Below are positions 51,878 through 63,654 of a DNA stretch of 64,000 nt, in pieces; within the stretch, counting starts at the first letter, position 1; each line of letters begins with the position of its first letter. Where the stretch lies: the NCBI RefSeq assembly GCF_950295315.1, contig NC_080175.1, forward strand, positions 64,443,353-64,507,352, written 5' to 3'. The notes under the pieces were generated by a model. It made no database searches. It was not told the DNA's origin and saw only the letters and a program-made list of their open reading frames with translations. The position numbers and the translations under genes were made by a program. The stretch is from Erinaceus europaeus (taxonomy: Eukaryota; Chordata; Mammalia; Eulipotyphla; Erinaceidae).

Positions 51878-52730
51878 TATTATAGTAACAAAAAGGAATT
51901 ATAACACTTTTCCTATATATTTATACTCTATTGTGCACAAAATTATCAAATGAATTGCTCCTTAATCAAATCTATATGCTATTCAACATCAGTTTCTTTC
52001 TTATCCACACTCCAGTGTTCATTTTAAATGAAAAAATATTTTTAAGAGCATGTAAAGTAAGCTTGGGAAAAACCAGGTATTTCTCCTTTTTCATTTAGCT
52101 TTAGAATAGAAGAATATGTTGTAATCCAAGTGATTTCAAAGGCTAAATAAGCATTATGGGAAGGATTATTGAAAGCTTACTAGGAACAAATGCTCTCCCT
52201 GAACCAAAGATGCAGGGGATGGAAGGTCCCAGAGTAACACCCTGTTCAATTTCCAGCTGACTCTGTGAGTAATCTGTGCTGAAGCACATATGAAAGAACC
52301 AAGCCTTTTGTTTCCCACTCCTGTCACTCTTTATAGTTAATACATGCTACATAGAGGATATGCAAATCAAAGTTGTCTCCTTTTATTTCTTTCCAACGCT
52401 TTCATCACATTAACTTTGCAAATATCTTCATACATTGACCTATAAAACTTAGTAAAATAATGAGCATCAGATGGGTGGGGGGAGGACAAGACGAAACCAA
52501 TAATAATGTCAATAATAATGGACCAAAAATGCTCTCTGTTGCTTCAAATTCAAGTGCTTTAGACATATTGTACTTTCTATGTGATAACTAATGTGATAAG
52601 GATATGTTCTTATGTCTCATTTTAAATCATTTTTGTAACATTTTGATATCATAAATTTAATATTCACAATATGTTGAATATTAAATTACATATAGCATGT
52701 GTTATTGCACATTATATGTTATTTTTTGTT
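51878..52730. other. Unassigned sequence
   Basis: No recognised repeat or coding signal. Confidence 0.35.
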
Positions 52731-52734
52731 TGTT

Positions 52735-53007
52735 TATTTTAGGAGATATGTTCAGTTTATCACTAGGACTTCATGCCTGCAGAACAAGTATACAACTCCC
52801 AACAGACTTGGTGTTCTTTTTTTTCTTTTGTCAATAGAGACATAGAGACGAAAAGAGAGAAGGATAAAGAAGAAACAACAAGAGACATTTGTATTATTGC
52901 TCCACTTCCTGTGAAGCTTTCTCTCTGTAGGTGGGAACCAGGGTCTTGAACCCAGATTGCACATGCATGGTAATGTTTGCACTCTACTGGGTGAACCATC
53001 AGCTGAA

Positions 53008-53008
<1 letters not shown>
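52735..53008 (-). mobile_element. SINE-B, minus strand
   Basis: GTAGGTGGGAACCAGGGTCT and CTTGAACCCAGATTGC (reversed B box) with a purine-rich body to the left. Confidence 0.7.

Positions 53009-53009
<1 letters not shown>

Positions 53010-53066
<57 letters not shown>
53010..53066. repeat. (CA)n microsatellite
   Basis: About 57 bp of CA at the head end of the reversed SINE. Confidence 0.95.
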
Positions 53067-53072
<6 letters not shown>

Positions 53073-53117
53073 TGCTAGGCCTGAATAAAGGATCATACTT
53101 GTGTAAACTATGAATAT

Positions 53118-53320
53118 GGAAGTGAGGCAGTGACACATTCAGTTGCTTACATGTGCTACAATGAGCAAGGATCCAGGTTCAGATCCCTGGTTCTCATTTC
53201 CAGGGTGGAAACTTTGCAAAAGGAGAAGCAGTAATACAAGTGTCTTGCTTTCTCTCTCTTTCAATATCCCTCTCCCCTCTTGATTTTTCTCTTTTCTGTC
53301 CTATACATAAAATATCAATA
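53118..53320 (+). mobile_element. SINE-B
   Basis: AGTGAGGCAGTGACACATTC head, B box GGTTCAGATCCCTGG, CT-rich 3' part. Confidence 0.7.
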
Positions 53321-53784
53321 ATATGAATATGGAATATGGGTACTCCATATACATGTCATTTAACTTATAAATAAACTAGTCTGAAGATGTGTATGTTATA
53401 TGTAATGTATAATCTAATATTTTGTATAATATAATTTATTATGGAGCCACACTAAAACATTAATTTTAATGAAAACAGTGTTCAATTTTATAGAAAAATT
53501 GCTTGGAGAAATGGAAGAAAAATATACTCTGATTATTTTTCTCAAGACTTTCTTACACCAGTTCTCCAACTTATCTCAGTTCTACAGTATTCTTCTGGGT
53601 TTCATTTTGTCTCATGTTTTCTTGTCAGGGAAGTGATTTTGTTTAATGTTATGCTATTTTCCCAAGTTCTATCTATTGCACAGTACCATCCCTAAAAAAT
53701 CATGGCAGTCAGAACATAATAGAACTTTGACCCAAATGTGTCAAGGACAAAATAAACAACAATAACAAAAACAATACAATTTTA
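53321..53784. other. Unassigned AT-rich stretch
   Basis: No feature recognised. Confidence 0.35.
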
Positions 53785-54050
53785 ATCTAGGGGTTAAGCA
53801 CACATATTACCATGCATAAGGGACTGAGTTCAAGTCCTTATTACCCATCTGTAGAGGAGACACTTTACAAGTAGTGAAGTAAATTTACAGATGTCTTGTC
53901 TCTCTCCCTCTCTAGCTTCCCCTTCACTCTCAATTTCTCTTTGTCCTACCGAATAATATATATATATTTTTAAAATGGAACAATGGTCTCTGGGAGTGAT
54001 GGATTCCTAGTGCAGGCACTGAATAAACCTGGGAGCAAAAAAAAAAAAAA
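53785..54050 (+). mobile_element. SINE-A long-form relative, diverged
   Basis: GGGGTTAAGCACACATATTA head and a long-form 3' extension (GGGAGTGATGGATTCCTAGT, CAGGCACTGAATAAACCTGG). Confidence 0.65.
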
Positions 54051-54089
54051 AGATTCTAATCTAGAAAAATATACCAATCATGTTAGGGG

Positions 54090-54340
54090 GGGAAGTTCTT
54101 CATAAATAGAAGTAAAGTAATTTTAGATTATTTTATGTGAATAAACTTGTTCTATCCTTGAGAATCTGAGCTACTGTGTCCTTTGAGTATGTGCCTAGGA
54201 GTGGTATTAATGAATCATAGAGTATTTCCATGTTTAAATATTGAAGTATTACCCAACCTGTTTTCCATAGGGGTGCAGTAGTTTGCATTCCTCTGATGGA
54301 GTAATAAAGTTCTGTTCTCTCCATATGCTTGAAAAAAGTT
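54090..54340 (-). mobile_element. L1 ORF2-end fragment, minus strand
   Basis: GTTTTCCATAGGGGTGCAGT and TTTGCATTCCTCTGATGGAG are antisense L1 landmarks. Confidence 0.6.
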
Positions 54341-54432
54341 TTCCCATTATGCTTATGGCAGTGTCAGGGATTTAACATTGGAGCCTTAGACATAACAGTC
54401 TAGTTTTATAACCATTATGCTATCAGTTATTC
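54335..54432 (-). mobile_element. SINE-D, minus strand
   Basis: GTCAGGGATTTAACATTGGA and ATAACCATTATGCTATCAGT are the reversed B box and head. Confidence 0.6.
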
Positions 54433-54434
54433 TG

Positions 54435-54800
54435 TTCTCTCTTCCCTCTGATTTTTTCTGTAGCCCAATTATTTTGTTACCCTATTCAGATACTGTATTA
54501 GCTTGTTCAGCTAGCTGTGTTCTTAACTCAACTATTTCAGTTTAAAACTCTCTAATTACCTCTAAATAACTAGTGTTTTCTTTCAGATTCTCATTTGTTT
54601 TGTTGCCATTTCTGACTTTATTACTTCCAAAAGCTTTGCTCACTCCTATTACTATTGCATCAGTTAGTGTTTGGATGTTGTAGTCATTCTTATGTGCTTC
54701 TAACTTTTATGGAACTTTTATCTGGGCTTTTTTTCCTGGTTCATTTCTTGAATGTTTCCTCTTAGTTTACCTTTGTATTTGGTGTGCTATGAGATTCCTC
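54435..54800 (-). pseudogene. Decayed L1 ORF1 coiled-coil sequence
   Basis: One minus-strand frame reads, with stops, through GVSKAFGSNKV, ENLKENTSYLEVIREF and TEIVELRTQLAEQANTVSE. That heptad-like Leu/Glu/Lys pattern is typical of the N-terminal coiled coil of L1 ORF1p, the RNA-binding chaperone. At least two in-frame stops and a probable frameshift upstream make it dead. Recognised by composition and pattern only. Confidence 0.55.
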
Positions 54801-55740
54801 TCTCACTAATTTTTAATACACCAGTCACATTTGCCTGAATTGACTTGTGTTTAAGTAAGGTACTTAAGAGTTCACAATTGTGAATTTTAACAGTTGTTTC
54901 AATGTAATTTCAATCCTTGAGGTGAAGCATGGTGGATATAAACCTTCTTATGTTCTTTTTCTTTTCTGCATGCTATGGGAGACTGGGGGCTTTTTAACTA
55001 TAATAGATGTTTTAGCTTAATAACTCACTCGGGACTAAGAAAAAAAAAACAGGTTAGAGGATACACAGTGATTATGCAAAGAGATATCCACACCCCAGAG
55101 GTCCAAAGCCATGGGAGCAAACCCCCACTCCACCACCAGCCAAAGTCCAGACAAGCAGGAATATACGACCCTGTGTTTCTAAACAAATCTTGATTTCTGA
55201 GGCAAATATTATCCCTTTTTCCTAATTTATCAGTAGAGCAAAGTGAAAAGGCTCCTATTATATACTCACAGCTCAGACCACTGTGAGTGTATGTTTTCCC
55301 ACTAGTCACCTGGCCATTTTTCTTCTCCCCCCACCACCATCAGTATAGGGCTCCCCTGATTATGCTGTCGCCTCTAAGGGGCAACAGCAATGGAGACTCT
55401 CAGTTGTAAATTGGTGAGGTTTAGGTGATCTTCTCCTCCCTTCAGAAGTATTTTTGTTGATTAAACTCAGACCAGAGGTAGTACATCAACTAATAAATTG
55501 ATGGACTGTTACCAGCTGCTCCCAAGTAGATATAAGATTTTAGCATCAGGAATCTCTCCTTATTTTTCTCTCTGTCCATGAACCATATGGGTTTGCACTT
55601 ACCCATGGCTTGGAAGTTTCTAGAAGTAATTATAGTCCTATCTTGTTGCATTCTCAAGTTGCATTCTCTTTGCTATACCTAATTAAGTGGGGAGAGCAAA
55701 ACACAGCTATTGCTTTTGCATAGCCATGTATTCAGAAGCT
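54801..55740 (-). mobile_element. Possible L1 5' region upstream of ORF1
   Basis: Lies on the 5' side of the ORF1 remnant in the same orientation, so may be L1 5' UTR. I recognise no specific motif, so this rests on position. Confidence 0.3.
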
Positions 55741-55769
55741 TCCACAGGCACCATGAACCTATTGTTTAT

Positions 55770-55990
55770 TTATTTTTGATCAGGCTAAAACTTTACAGTG
55801 CAGTCATTAATATATGAGAACACCAGGACCCCACAGTTTTCCTCTACCCCTCCCTCCCACTCTTTATCCCGTGTCCTTTATTTTGATGCACTATACTATA
55901 TGTCCATCTGTTTATTCTTAATTTAGTTTATGAGGTCTATGGAATTGACACTCTAAATATTAATGTATTTAATATTAATAGTATAGAACA
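55770..55990 (-). mobile_element. L1 3'-UTR piece, minus strand
   Basis: AACTTTACAGTGCAGTCATT and GTCCTTTATTTTGATGCACT parallel the antisense L1 copies at 4.3 and 15.6 kb. Confidence 0.5.
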
Positions 55991-56004
55991 TTTCTCTTAT
56001 CCTT

Positions 56005-56762
56005 TCTTCTAAGTTTTCATGGATTCAAGTCATAGTCAAATATGGAAACAACTTAATGTCCAACTATAGATGACTAGATAAAGAAATTATGAAGTATAGG
56101 GAGTCGGGTGGTAGTGTAGTAAACACACATGGCACAAAGCATAAGGGCTGGAGTGAGGATCCCAGTTCAAGTCCCCGGATCCATACCTACAGGGGAGTCA
56201 CTTCACAAGCAGTGAAGCAGATCTATAGGTGTCTGTCTTTCTCTCCCTCTCTCTGTCTTCCCTTCCTCTCTCCATTTCTCTCTGTCTTATCCAACAACAA
56301 CAACACATCAATAACAACAATAATAATAACTACAACAATAAAAAATAACAAGGGCAACAAAAGGAAATACATAAATATTTTCAAAAAAGAAATTATGAAG
56401 TATATATACAATAGAACACTATTCCACAGTCAAAAATGATGAGACTGCATCATTTGGAACAAAGGGATGGAAATGGAAGCTATTATACTGAATTAATTAA
56501 AGAGATGAAGGACCTTTCATATGTGGTATATTAATGACTAAGGTAAATGAAAAAAAAATCACCAAACTGACTGTAAAAACTACATGTGAAGGCTAAGGCA
56601 TGGTTATGGGGGAAGGGAAGGCTGAGGGAGTGGCACAGAAAGATAGGGGTATGGTGACTCCAGCACATCATCTTTGTGCATACAAATCTTTACTCATGAA
56701 ATTTGATAATTTTGAAAAATAATGCTAAGTCTGTAATAAAATGTATAAATAAACATCTTACT
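56005..56762 (+). mobile_element. L1 ORF2 end and 3' UTR, plus strand, split by a SINE
   Basis: GGAAACAACTTAATGTCCAA and GATGACTAGATAAAGAAATT, then after the SINE ATAGAACACTATTCCACAG and GATGGAAATGGAAGCT. This is sense L1, ending near AATAAACATCTTA. Stops abound. Confidence 0.75.
56100..56386 (+). mobile_element. SINE-A inserted in sense L1
   Basis: GGGAGTCGGGTGGTAGTGTA head. AAGAAATTATGAAGTATA occurs at about 56082-56099 and 56387-56404, an 18-bp target duplication. Confidence 0.9.
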
Positions 56763-56763
56763 G

Positions 56764-56925
56764 GGGTCGGGTAGTGGCACACATGATTAAGTACAGGTTC
56801 AAGCCCTCCGTCCTCACCTGCAGGGGGAAAACTTCAGAACTTCAGAAATGGTGAAGCAGGCCTACAAGTATCTCTGTCCCTTTTTACCTCCCCTTCCCAA
56901 ATTTATTTCAAAAATCTTTAGTTAG
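56764..56925 (+). mobile_element. SINE-B, internally shortened
   Basis: GGGGTCGGGTAGTGGCACAC head and AGGTTCAAGCCCTCCG B box. AGAACTTC is tandemly repeated inside. Confidence 0.75.
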
Positions 56926-56939
56926 AAAAAATGAAAGTG

Positions 56940-57147
56940 GGGGCTGGGTGGTGGTGCACCTGGTCAAACACACATTACTATGCGTAATGACCCTGGTTTG
57001 AGCCCCCTGTCCCCACCTGCAGAGGAAAAGCTTTGCAAGTGGTGAAGCAGTGCTGCATGTATCTCTCCGTCTTTCTCCCTCACCCCCTTCCCTCTCTATT
57101 TCTGGCTGTCTCTATCCAATAAATAAAAGCACTTATAAAAAACAAAC
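56940..57147 (+). mobile_element. SINE-B
   Basis: GGGGGCTGGGTGGTGGTGCA head, B box GGTTTGAGCCCCC. Confidence 0.8.
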
Positions 57148-57148
57148 T

Positions 57149-57535
57149 GGGGGTCCAGCGGTAGCTCAGTGAATTAAACGCAGGTGGCACAAAGTGCAAG
57201 AACTGGCAGAAGGATCCGGGTTAGAGTCCCTGGTACTCCACATGCAGGGGCGTCGCTTTACAGCCGTGAAGCAGGTCTGCAAATGTCTATCTTTCTCTCC
57301 CCCTCTCTGTCTTCCCCTCCCCTATCCATTTCTCTCTGTTTTATCCAACAACAACATCATCAATAACAATGATAATAATAACCACAACAATGGTAAAAAA
57401 AAAAAATCAGGGTAAGAAAAGGAAAAACTTGGCCTCCAGGAGCAGTGGATTCGTGGTGCAGGCACCCAGCCCTGGCAGTAACCCTGGAGACAATAAATAA
57501 ATAAATAAATAAACAAATAAATAAATATAATTTTA
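57149..57535 (+). mobile_element. SINE-A, long form
   Basis: GGGGGTCCAGCGGTAGCTCA head to the long-form end CAGTAACCCTGGAGAC and an AAAT tail. Confidence 0.85.
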
Positions 57536-57699
57536 AAAATAAAAAATGAATGAAACTTGCTCTACAAGAAATAATAATGAAGGGTAAAGATCAACCAGTG
57601 AAGTTTTCTACAAGAAGTAACTTGTCTATTAGAATGTTTAAAGCTCTTTGTACAGCATGAATCTGTTACCATTGCAATTACCTCATGTGCCATTTTTCC

Positions 57700-58158
57700 A
57701 CTGTTATTTTTTAAATTGTGGTTTTCTGGTTTGCTTGTTTGAGATCACCATTGGGGTTCTACTTTTTCTGCTTGACATTTTTCAGATAGAAAGACAGAGG
57801 TAGAGAGGATAAGTGGTAGTGCACCTGGTTGAGCACACATGTTACAACGCACAAGGCCTGGATTCAAGCCCCCAGTTTCCACCTGCAGAGGGAAGCTTTA
57901 TGATTGGTGAAGCAGTGTCTCAGGTGTCTCTCTGTCTCCATCTTTGTTTCACCTCCTTCCTCTCAATTTCCAGCTGTCTATATCAAATAAATAAAGATAA
58001 TGAAATATATATTTTTTAAGTAAAGATATAAAGAGACAGATAAAGATACCATGACACTTAAGTTCCCTTCAGTGCAGTGGGGGCTAGATTCAAACCTGGG
58101 TTTTGTCCATAATAGAGTAAGTGCACTATCCACAAGTTAGTTATCTTGTCGACTCTCC
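57700..58158 (-). mobile_element. Old minus-strand SINE split by a SINE-B
   Basis: The left part ends at AGAAAGACAGAGGTAGAG (about 57808). The right part resumes around 58028 (AGAGACAGATAAAGATACC) and runs to CACTATCCACAAGTTAGTTA. Confidence 0.5.
57809..58020 (+). mobile_element. SINE-B nested in an older SINE
   Basis: AAGTGGTAGTGCACCTGGTT head, B box GATTCAAGCCCCC, tail AAATAAATAAAG. Confidence 0.75.
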
Positions 58159-58320
58159 ATGATCACTGTTGACTATGTTTTTGTTTACCCATGTGGTATC
58201 AATCTCTCTGCATAAAAATCAGTAAAGTAGACATTCTTTGAGGTTTTGGCACAGTCATGATATATTTTTCTGTGCAAATGCTTCTTAACTTTTCTGACAA
58301 CCCAATATATTCTAGATGTC

Positions 58321-58323
<3 letters not shown>

Positions 58324-58359
<36 letters not shown>
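58324..58359. repeat. (CA)n microsatellite
   Basis: About 36 bp of AC. Confidence 0.95.
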
Positions 58360-58599
58360 CCTTCCTTTACTCTTCCATTTTCCTGGGTGTCTGTACTTCT
58401 TAGAGGAATATATATTAAGGAGGAGTTGGGAGAGGGAACAGCCTGAAGTATAGTTCTGCCAATCTATGCCTGCTCATAACTCAGTAAGATGTTTTAGGTT
58501 GCAGATCCTATACCCATGCCTGACCACTGCTTTACAAGCTCTGCTACTCTGACTGTGGAATCATATTTGCCATTGAGAATCTATTTTTTCATCATTCTG

Positions 58600-58745
58600 C
58601 TGAGAGGTTAAGAGTTTACACTATAGTTGTTGACACGTGTAAAATTTCTCACCTCACCATAATAGATGTCTGCAAAACACTCTCCATCCCAATGTAGTTC
58701 ATTGCAAGAATCTCCTAATGGGTCTCACTGTTTCTTGATCTGGTC
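58600..58745 (-). mobile_element. L1 3'-UTR piece, minus strand
   Basis: GAGAGGTTAAGAGTTTACAC and GCAAAACACTCTCCATCCC resemble the antisense copy at 6.2 kb. Confidence 0.5.
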
Positions 58746-59048
58746 GAGCACAGCAGTCAAGGATAAATTTCCTGGAAAAAAATTACTCAAAATAAAATTA
58801 AGCCTCTTACTGGTTCTCTGACTTTATTTCTCACTGGATTATAAATATAGCAAGAACAGCAACAGAAAACTAAAACCTGACTCTCAACTGAGGTTCAAAT
58901 TCTCCACTGAGGAAATCATATAGACTTAACTACTCTATGCAAAGATGCCTATTGCTGTATACTGATTGTTGTTGTTTAGTTTCAAGAGGAGAGAAATTAT
59001 CTTCTTTTACATGACTTGTTTTGTGCTGTCTCTAAAGAAAACCATTTT
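58746..59048. other. Unassigned stretch
   Basis: No feature recognised. Confidence 0.3.
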
Positions 59049-59049
59049 G

Positions 59050-59345
59050 TAGGGGTCAGGCAGTGATGCACCTGGTTAAGCACACATCATAACATCCAGG
59101 ACCTGTACAAGGAACCAGTTTGAGCTCCTGCTCCCCACCTGAAGCCAGGATCCTTTATGAGTGGTGAAACAGTTCTGCAGGTGTTTATCTTTCTCCCTCC
59201 CTTTCTGTCTCCTCTTCCCTCTCAATTTCTGTTTGTCTAATTGAATAAAATGGAAAAAAATAAAATGAAAAAGAAAAATGGACTCTAGGAGAAGTGTATT
59301 CATAGTGCTGGCACCAAGTTCCAGCAATAACCCTGGAGGCAATAT
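59050..59345 (+). mobile_element. SINE-A, long form, diverged
   Basis: GTAGGGGTCAGGCAGTGATG head and the long-form extension GACTCTAGGAGAAGTGTATT to AATAACCCTGGAGGC. Confidence 0.8.
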
Positions 59346-59369
59346 ATTGCCTAATAATACCCTATTTGG

Positions 59370-59485
59370 GGTGGGGCTGGCACAGAAATACAGCACAGGA
59401 TTTGCAAGCAAAATGTCATAAGGTCAGCACCCTAGATAGCAGAGTGATACTCTGACCCACTCTCTGTGTTTATTTTACTTTAAAA
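59370..59485 (+). mobile_element. Short tRNA-type SINE
   Basis: GGGGTGGGGCTGGCACAGAA with AGGTCAGCACCCTAGATAG and a CT-rich end. Family uncertain. Confidence 0.45.
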
Positions 59486-59609
59486 AGTATATCCTACATT
59501 CTCATATGGTTTAATAAATACTAAAATAGGATTTCTAGTAAATCAATAATTCCTTTCATGCAATAAATTATACAGTAACAAATAACACAAAATCATTGAT
59601 TAAGGGACA

Positions 59610-59812
59610 CAAAAAGCCAGCACAAGTGATTGAATGTCCATCAATACACATGTGTATTTATGTAATCACAATGCTTGCATATGACCTTTGATCCTTACTC
59701 TAGCACTGTATAGGATCATCACAACATCAGAGTCATGTCCATGGGTGATGGAATGGAGCTGAGGGGTCTCCCCCACTCTGTGTCTCTTTACTTTAATCTG
59801 AAATAAAAAGAA
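59610..59812 (+). mobile_element. Degenerate SINE
   Basis: TTGATCCTTACTCTAGCACT could be a decayed B box. A CTCTGTGTCTCTTTAC segment and a GAAATAAAAAG tail follow. Confidence 0.35.
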
Positions 59813-59940
59813 GAAATATACTTAGCCAGTAACAGTGGAAAAATGTACACATAAGAGCCTCTGCCCTCCTCACTACACACACTGGGAAAAGAAAAGACAC
59901 TAAATAAGTAGGCACATGATGATAGGTGGCAGGTGATAGA

Positions 59941-59941
59941 T

Positions 59942-59991
<50 letters not shown>

Positions 59992-60000
59992 CAGACAGAT
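59941..60000. repeat. (GATA)n microsatellite
   Basis: About 14 ATAG units ending in ACAGACAG. Confidence 0.95.
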
Positions 60001-60136
60001 GATAGATGATGGTAGATCATTAGATAGATGATAGAGCAATTTACCTATGAATGGTTAGTTGGATAAGCATATAGGCAGAGAGAATTATGATGGATTATTC
60101 TATAGGTAGAGATATAGAGATAATATGTGTAGATCT

Positions 60137-60352
60137 GGGTCCAGGTGGTGACGCACCTGGTTGAACGCATATGTTACAATGCATAAGGACCCATGTTCAA
60201 ACCCTCGGTCCCCACTTGCAGGAGGAGGTTTCACAAGTGGTGAAACAGGTCTTCAGGTGTCTCTCTGTCTCTCTCCCTTTTTATCACCTCCTTCCCTCTT
60301 GATTTCTGACTGTCTCTATTCCATCCAATGAATAAATAAAGGTAATAAAAAT
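60137..60352 (+). mobile_element. SINE-B
   Basis: GGGTCCAGGTGGTGACGCAC head, B box GTTCAAACCCTCGG. Confidence 0.8.
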
Positions 60353-60354
60353 AT

Positions 60355-60690
60355 CTGGTGGCCGGGTAGTAATGCAGCAGGTTAAGTGCTCATGGCCATG
60401 CAAGGACCGCTGGCTGGTTGGAGCCTCCAGCTCCCCACCTGCCAGGGAGTAGCCTCACAAACCAAGCGGTGAAGCAGGTCTGCAGGTGTCTATATTTCTC
60501 TCCCCCCTCTGTATCCCCTCCTCTCTCAATTTCTCTCTGTCGTATCCAACAACAACATCAGTGGCAACAAAAGCAACAACAAGGGCAACAAAATGGGAAA
60601 AAATGGCCTCTAGGAGAAGTGGATTCATAGTGCAGACAACGAGCCCCAGCAATAACCTTGGAGGCTAATAACAACAACAACAATAAATAA
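60355..60690 (+). mobile_element. SINE-A, long form
   Basis: GGTGGCCGGGTAGTAATGCA head through GCAATAACCTTGGAGGC and an (AAC)n tail. Confidence 0.82.
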
Positions 60691-61988
60691 AGATGTGTAG
60701 CTCGATAGTAGGATGAATTGCCACATGGCAATAATTAACAAATCATAATTGAAAGTTGTAAATTGTTTTAAAGACCATAAAACGTATGCATTATTGTGAG
60801 ACTGAAGATGTATCTGTTGGTTTGTGATTATTATGATGAATAGAATAATTTGGTATTAGAGAGCCTGCTATACAAGAAACTCTAAAACAGAGTGGCTTAA
60901 ACTAGCAGTGTATTTATCTTTTACCTAACAGTCAGTACAGCTGACCTTCTGGCTTGATGGTGTTAGGGATGCAATTTGACTTCTGCCTTTCCCAGATGTT
61001 GTTTCCTAAGGGGCTGATGATATCCAGCCAGCTGAATTAAAGGAACTGTTATATCTATAATTTAGTTTTCCTAAGAAATCTTCTATTCACTCGTCTCCTA
61101 AGCAAGGCCCTTTTTAATACCCTGCAGCTGCTGATTTCCTGATTAATGTTGCATAAGATGTGTAACATGATATTATGAATAACTTGAATTTTGGCAGGAA
61201 TAAAAGTATAAGCAATACTATATGTAACATAGACTAGCTACAAATTTTCTTTTGCTAGCAGTAAATCCAAGTTTAAATATACAAATATTGATAACAGAAA
61301 AGTTTCCCTTCTGAATATTTCAAAAAGCTTTTTGCTCATAGCTAAAGCATATATCAGAATGTGTTGTTTTTAATCTCCTGGGGAAAAACTACATCTCCTT
61401 GACAAATCAGTGACAAAATTGTGATTATTGTGCTTTATATATAGTGAAACAGGGAAGTCTTATGTCTACAATCAACAAAATAAGCTTAGAATACTTCACA
61501 AATAGCTGAGCTAGTTACTTTACAGTTAGAAAAAAATGCTGGATGCTCATTTATGAATGACTGAAAAACTATATTCAAACTGTAATTTGAATATATTGGG
61601 TTGTTGGAAATATCATGCCATATCTTTGCATAGATAAAATATATCATCATTTTTCCTTAAACCCAAAATGATAGTCATATTGGGTTTTAATATCTTACTT
61701 ATTTGAACAAAAGTATAATACAGTGAACTAAAATGTTCGTAGGCATATTACTAATCTAATGAGTTAACGCAGAAGACAATTTATACAGTTTTGATACATA
61801 GTAAGTATTATAAAACATTGTATCTGAAATATATGTTGCAAAAAATTAGATAACTTTCGAATAGAACAAAAATATCCCAAATCATATTTGTCATGAATTG
61901 CTTTGAAAATTATTTCTATGCCCATTTTATGAATAGACAAATTAAGGGACAAAAACCTAGAACCTAATATCTGTAGCATGTCATATTA
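60691..61988. other. Unassigned AT-rich stretch
   Basis: About 1.3 kb without a repeat that I can name and no long frame. Confidence 0.35.
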
Positions 61989-61990
61989 AA

Positions 61991-62395
61991 TTTCCTATTC
62001 TTTAATTCTCTGGGAGTATGGACCCAAGGTCATTGTGGGATGCAGAAGGTGGAAGGTCTGGCTTCTGTAATTGCTTCCCTGCTGAACATGGGTGTTGACA
62101 GATTGATCCATACTCCCAGCCTGCCTCTCTCTTTCCCCAGTGGGGTGGGGTTCTGGGGAATCAGAGTTCCAGGACATATTGGTGGGGTTGTCTGTCCAGG
62201 GAAGCCTGGTTGGCATCTGGAACCTGGTGGCTAAAAAGAGTTGACACACAAAGCCAAAAAAAATTGTTGACCAATCATGAACCAAAAGGCTGGAATAGTG
62301 CAGATGAAGAGTTGGGGAGGGGTGCTCCAGTTTGTAGATAGCTAGTAGGCATATTGTAGTTATATTCCAAAGGCCCTGTGGCTATACTAGTTGTT
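61991..62395 (-). mobile_element. LINE-3U fragment, minus strand, 3' end missing
   Basis: Runs from TTTCCTATTCTTTAATTCTC back through GTTGACCAATCATGAACC to CTGTGGCTATACTAG, matching in reverse 15205-15330. The terminal GGGAATTGTGTGG block and tail are absent, so it is truncated on its 3' side. Confidence 0.75.
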
Positions 62396-63290
62396 GTTTT
62401 TTTTAATCTATGAGCTGCACTCTATCATCTATATAATTTCTTTTACTTTCTATTTTCTTAGGAAAAGACAATAATTTGGTTCTACATATGAGTACAGGTA
62501 TTGGAAAACACGACTTTAACAACTAAACAGTTTAAAAGATTTATGAAAGCAATAGTAGTTGTCAACACAAATTTAGTTTTCCTTTCTCTACTCAAGTTTC
62601 AGAACCTTAAGGGAAGGTGAAGATGACTGTAGCATAAATTTGGTGAGAATAATAAGACTTTGGGGCAGAGTAATTTGTATTTCTCATTAAGTCCCTAATA
62701 TATGACTTTTATGTGCAATTACTAACTGTTTAAGAAACAATCAATAGCAGTATTTCCTACCAATTAGTGCTGTTTCTCATTAAATATTTAATTGCTCAGT
62801 GGAATTCAACATCACATGTTCTCCTTGACATGAATTCTGAAATTTAAAATGAAACACCACATATCAGAGAAATGTCATATATCTGAGTTGTTTTTCATAT
62901 CTTTCAGTGATTTACTTAACTCTCTGTATTAAATGACTTGCCTATGGCCATCTGTTTCAGTCTTAACATGTATTCCTAAAGGACATCCCTACAGAAATAT
63001 GAAATCTCCTTTTGTCTAGTCACAAGTTTTCATGTAATATATGTAATATAATGCCTCCTTTTCTGATTTAGTATAAGTGTTAATTCCCATCAGTTGTCAG
63101 GTTTTTATTTTAATCTATTTAAGAAAATAGTGAATATTACCACCATAGCTAATTCTGTACATTTTTGATAGATCACTTAATTAGGGAAGCATTGATATAC
63201 AAGGGGTGATGAAGGAATGGACACATTTAAATAGTTATGAGTAGTTAGATAACATGTTATGAGGAGTTAGGTAATATTTTTCTCTCTCAT
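62396..63290. other. Unassigned AT-rich stretch
   Basis: No feature recognised. Confidence 0.35.
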
Positions 63291-63302
63291 TAAGTGCACA
63301 TT

Positions 63303-63566
63303 TTTTTATTTTTATATTTATTTATTCCCTTTTGTTGTCCTTGTTGTTTTATTGTTGTAGTTATTATTGATGTCATCACTGTTGGATAGACAGAAAGAAG
63401 TGGAGAGAGTAGGGGAAGTAACAGAGGGGGAGAGAAAGATAGACACCTGCAGACCTGCTTCACCACCTGTGAAGTGACTCCCCTGCAGGTGGTGAGCCAG
63501 GGAATTCTCTGGTCCTTGTGCTTTGGGCCATGTGCGCTTAACCTGCTGTGCTACCATCCGACTCCC
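63303..63566 (-). mobile_element. SINE-A, minus strand
   Basis: TAAGTGCACATT at 63291-63302 and 63567-63578 is a perfect 12-bp duplication. A short deletion has removed the B-box region (GAGCCAGGGAATTCTCTGG). Confidence 0.9.
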
Positions 63567-63619
63567 TAAGTGCACATTCTTACTCATAGCCACTGCCAAT
63601 ACTTTCCTTGTTTCTTAAT

Positions 63620-63621
<2 letters not shown>

Positions 63622-63650
<29 letters not shown>
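63622..63650. repeat. (AT)n microsatellite
   Basis: About 29 bp of TA in front of the last SINE. Confidence 0.95.

Positions 63651-63652
<2 letters not shown>

Positions 63653-63654
<2 letters not shown>

Noticed and set aside
59941..60000. Regularly spaced array as a CRISPR-like structure
   Set aside because: It is a simple GATA microsatellite with no spacers.
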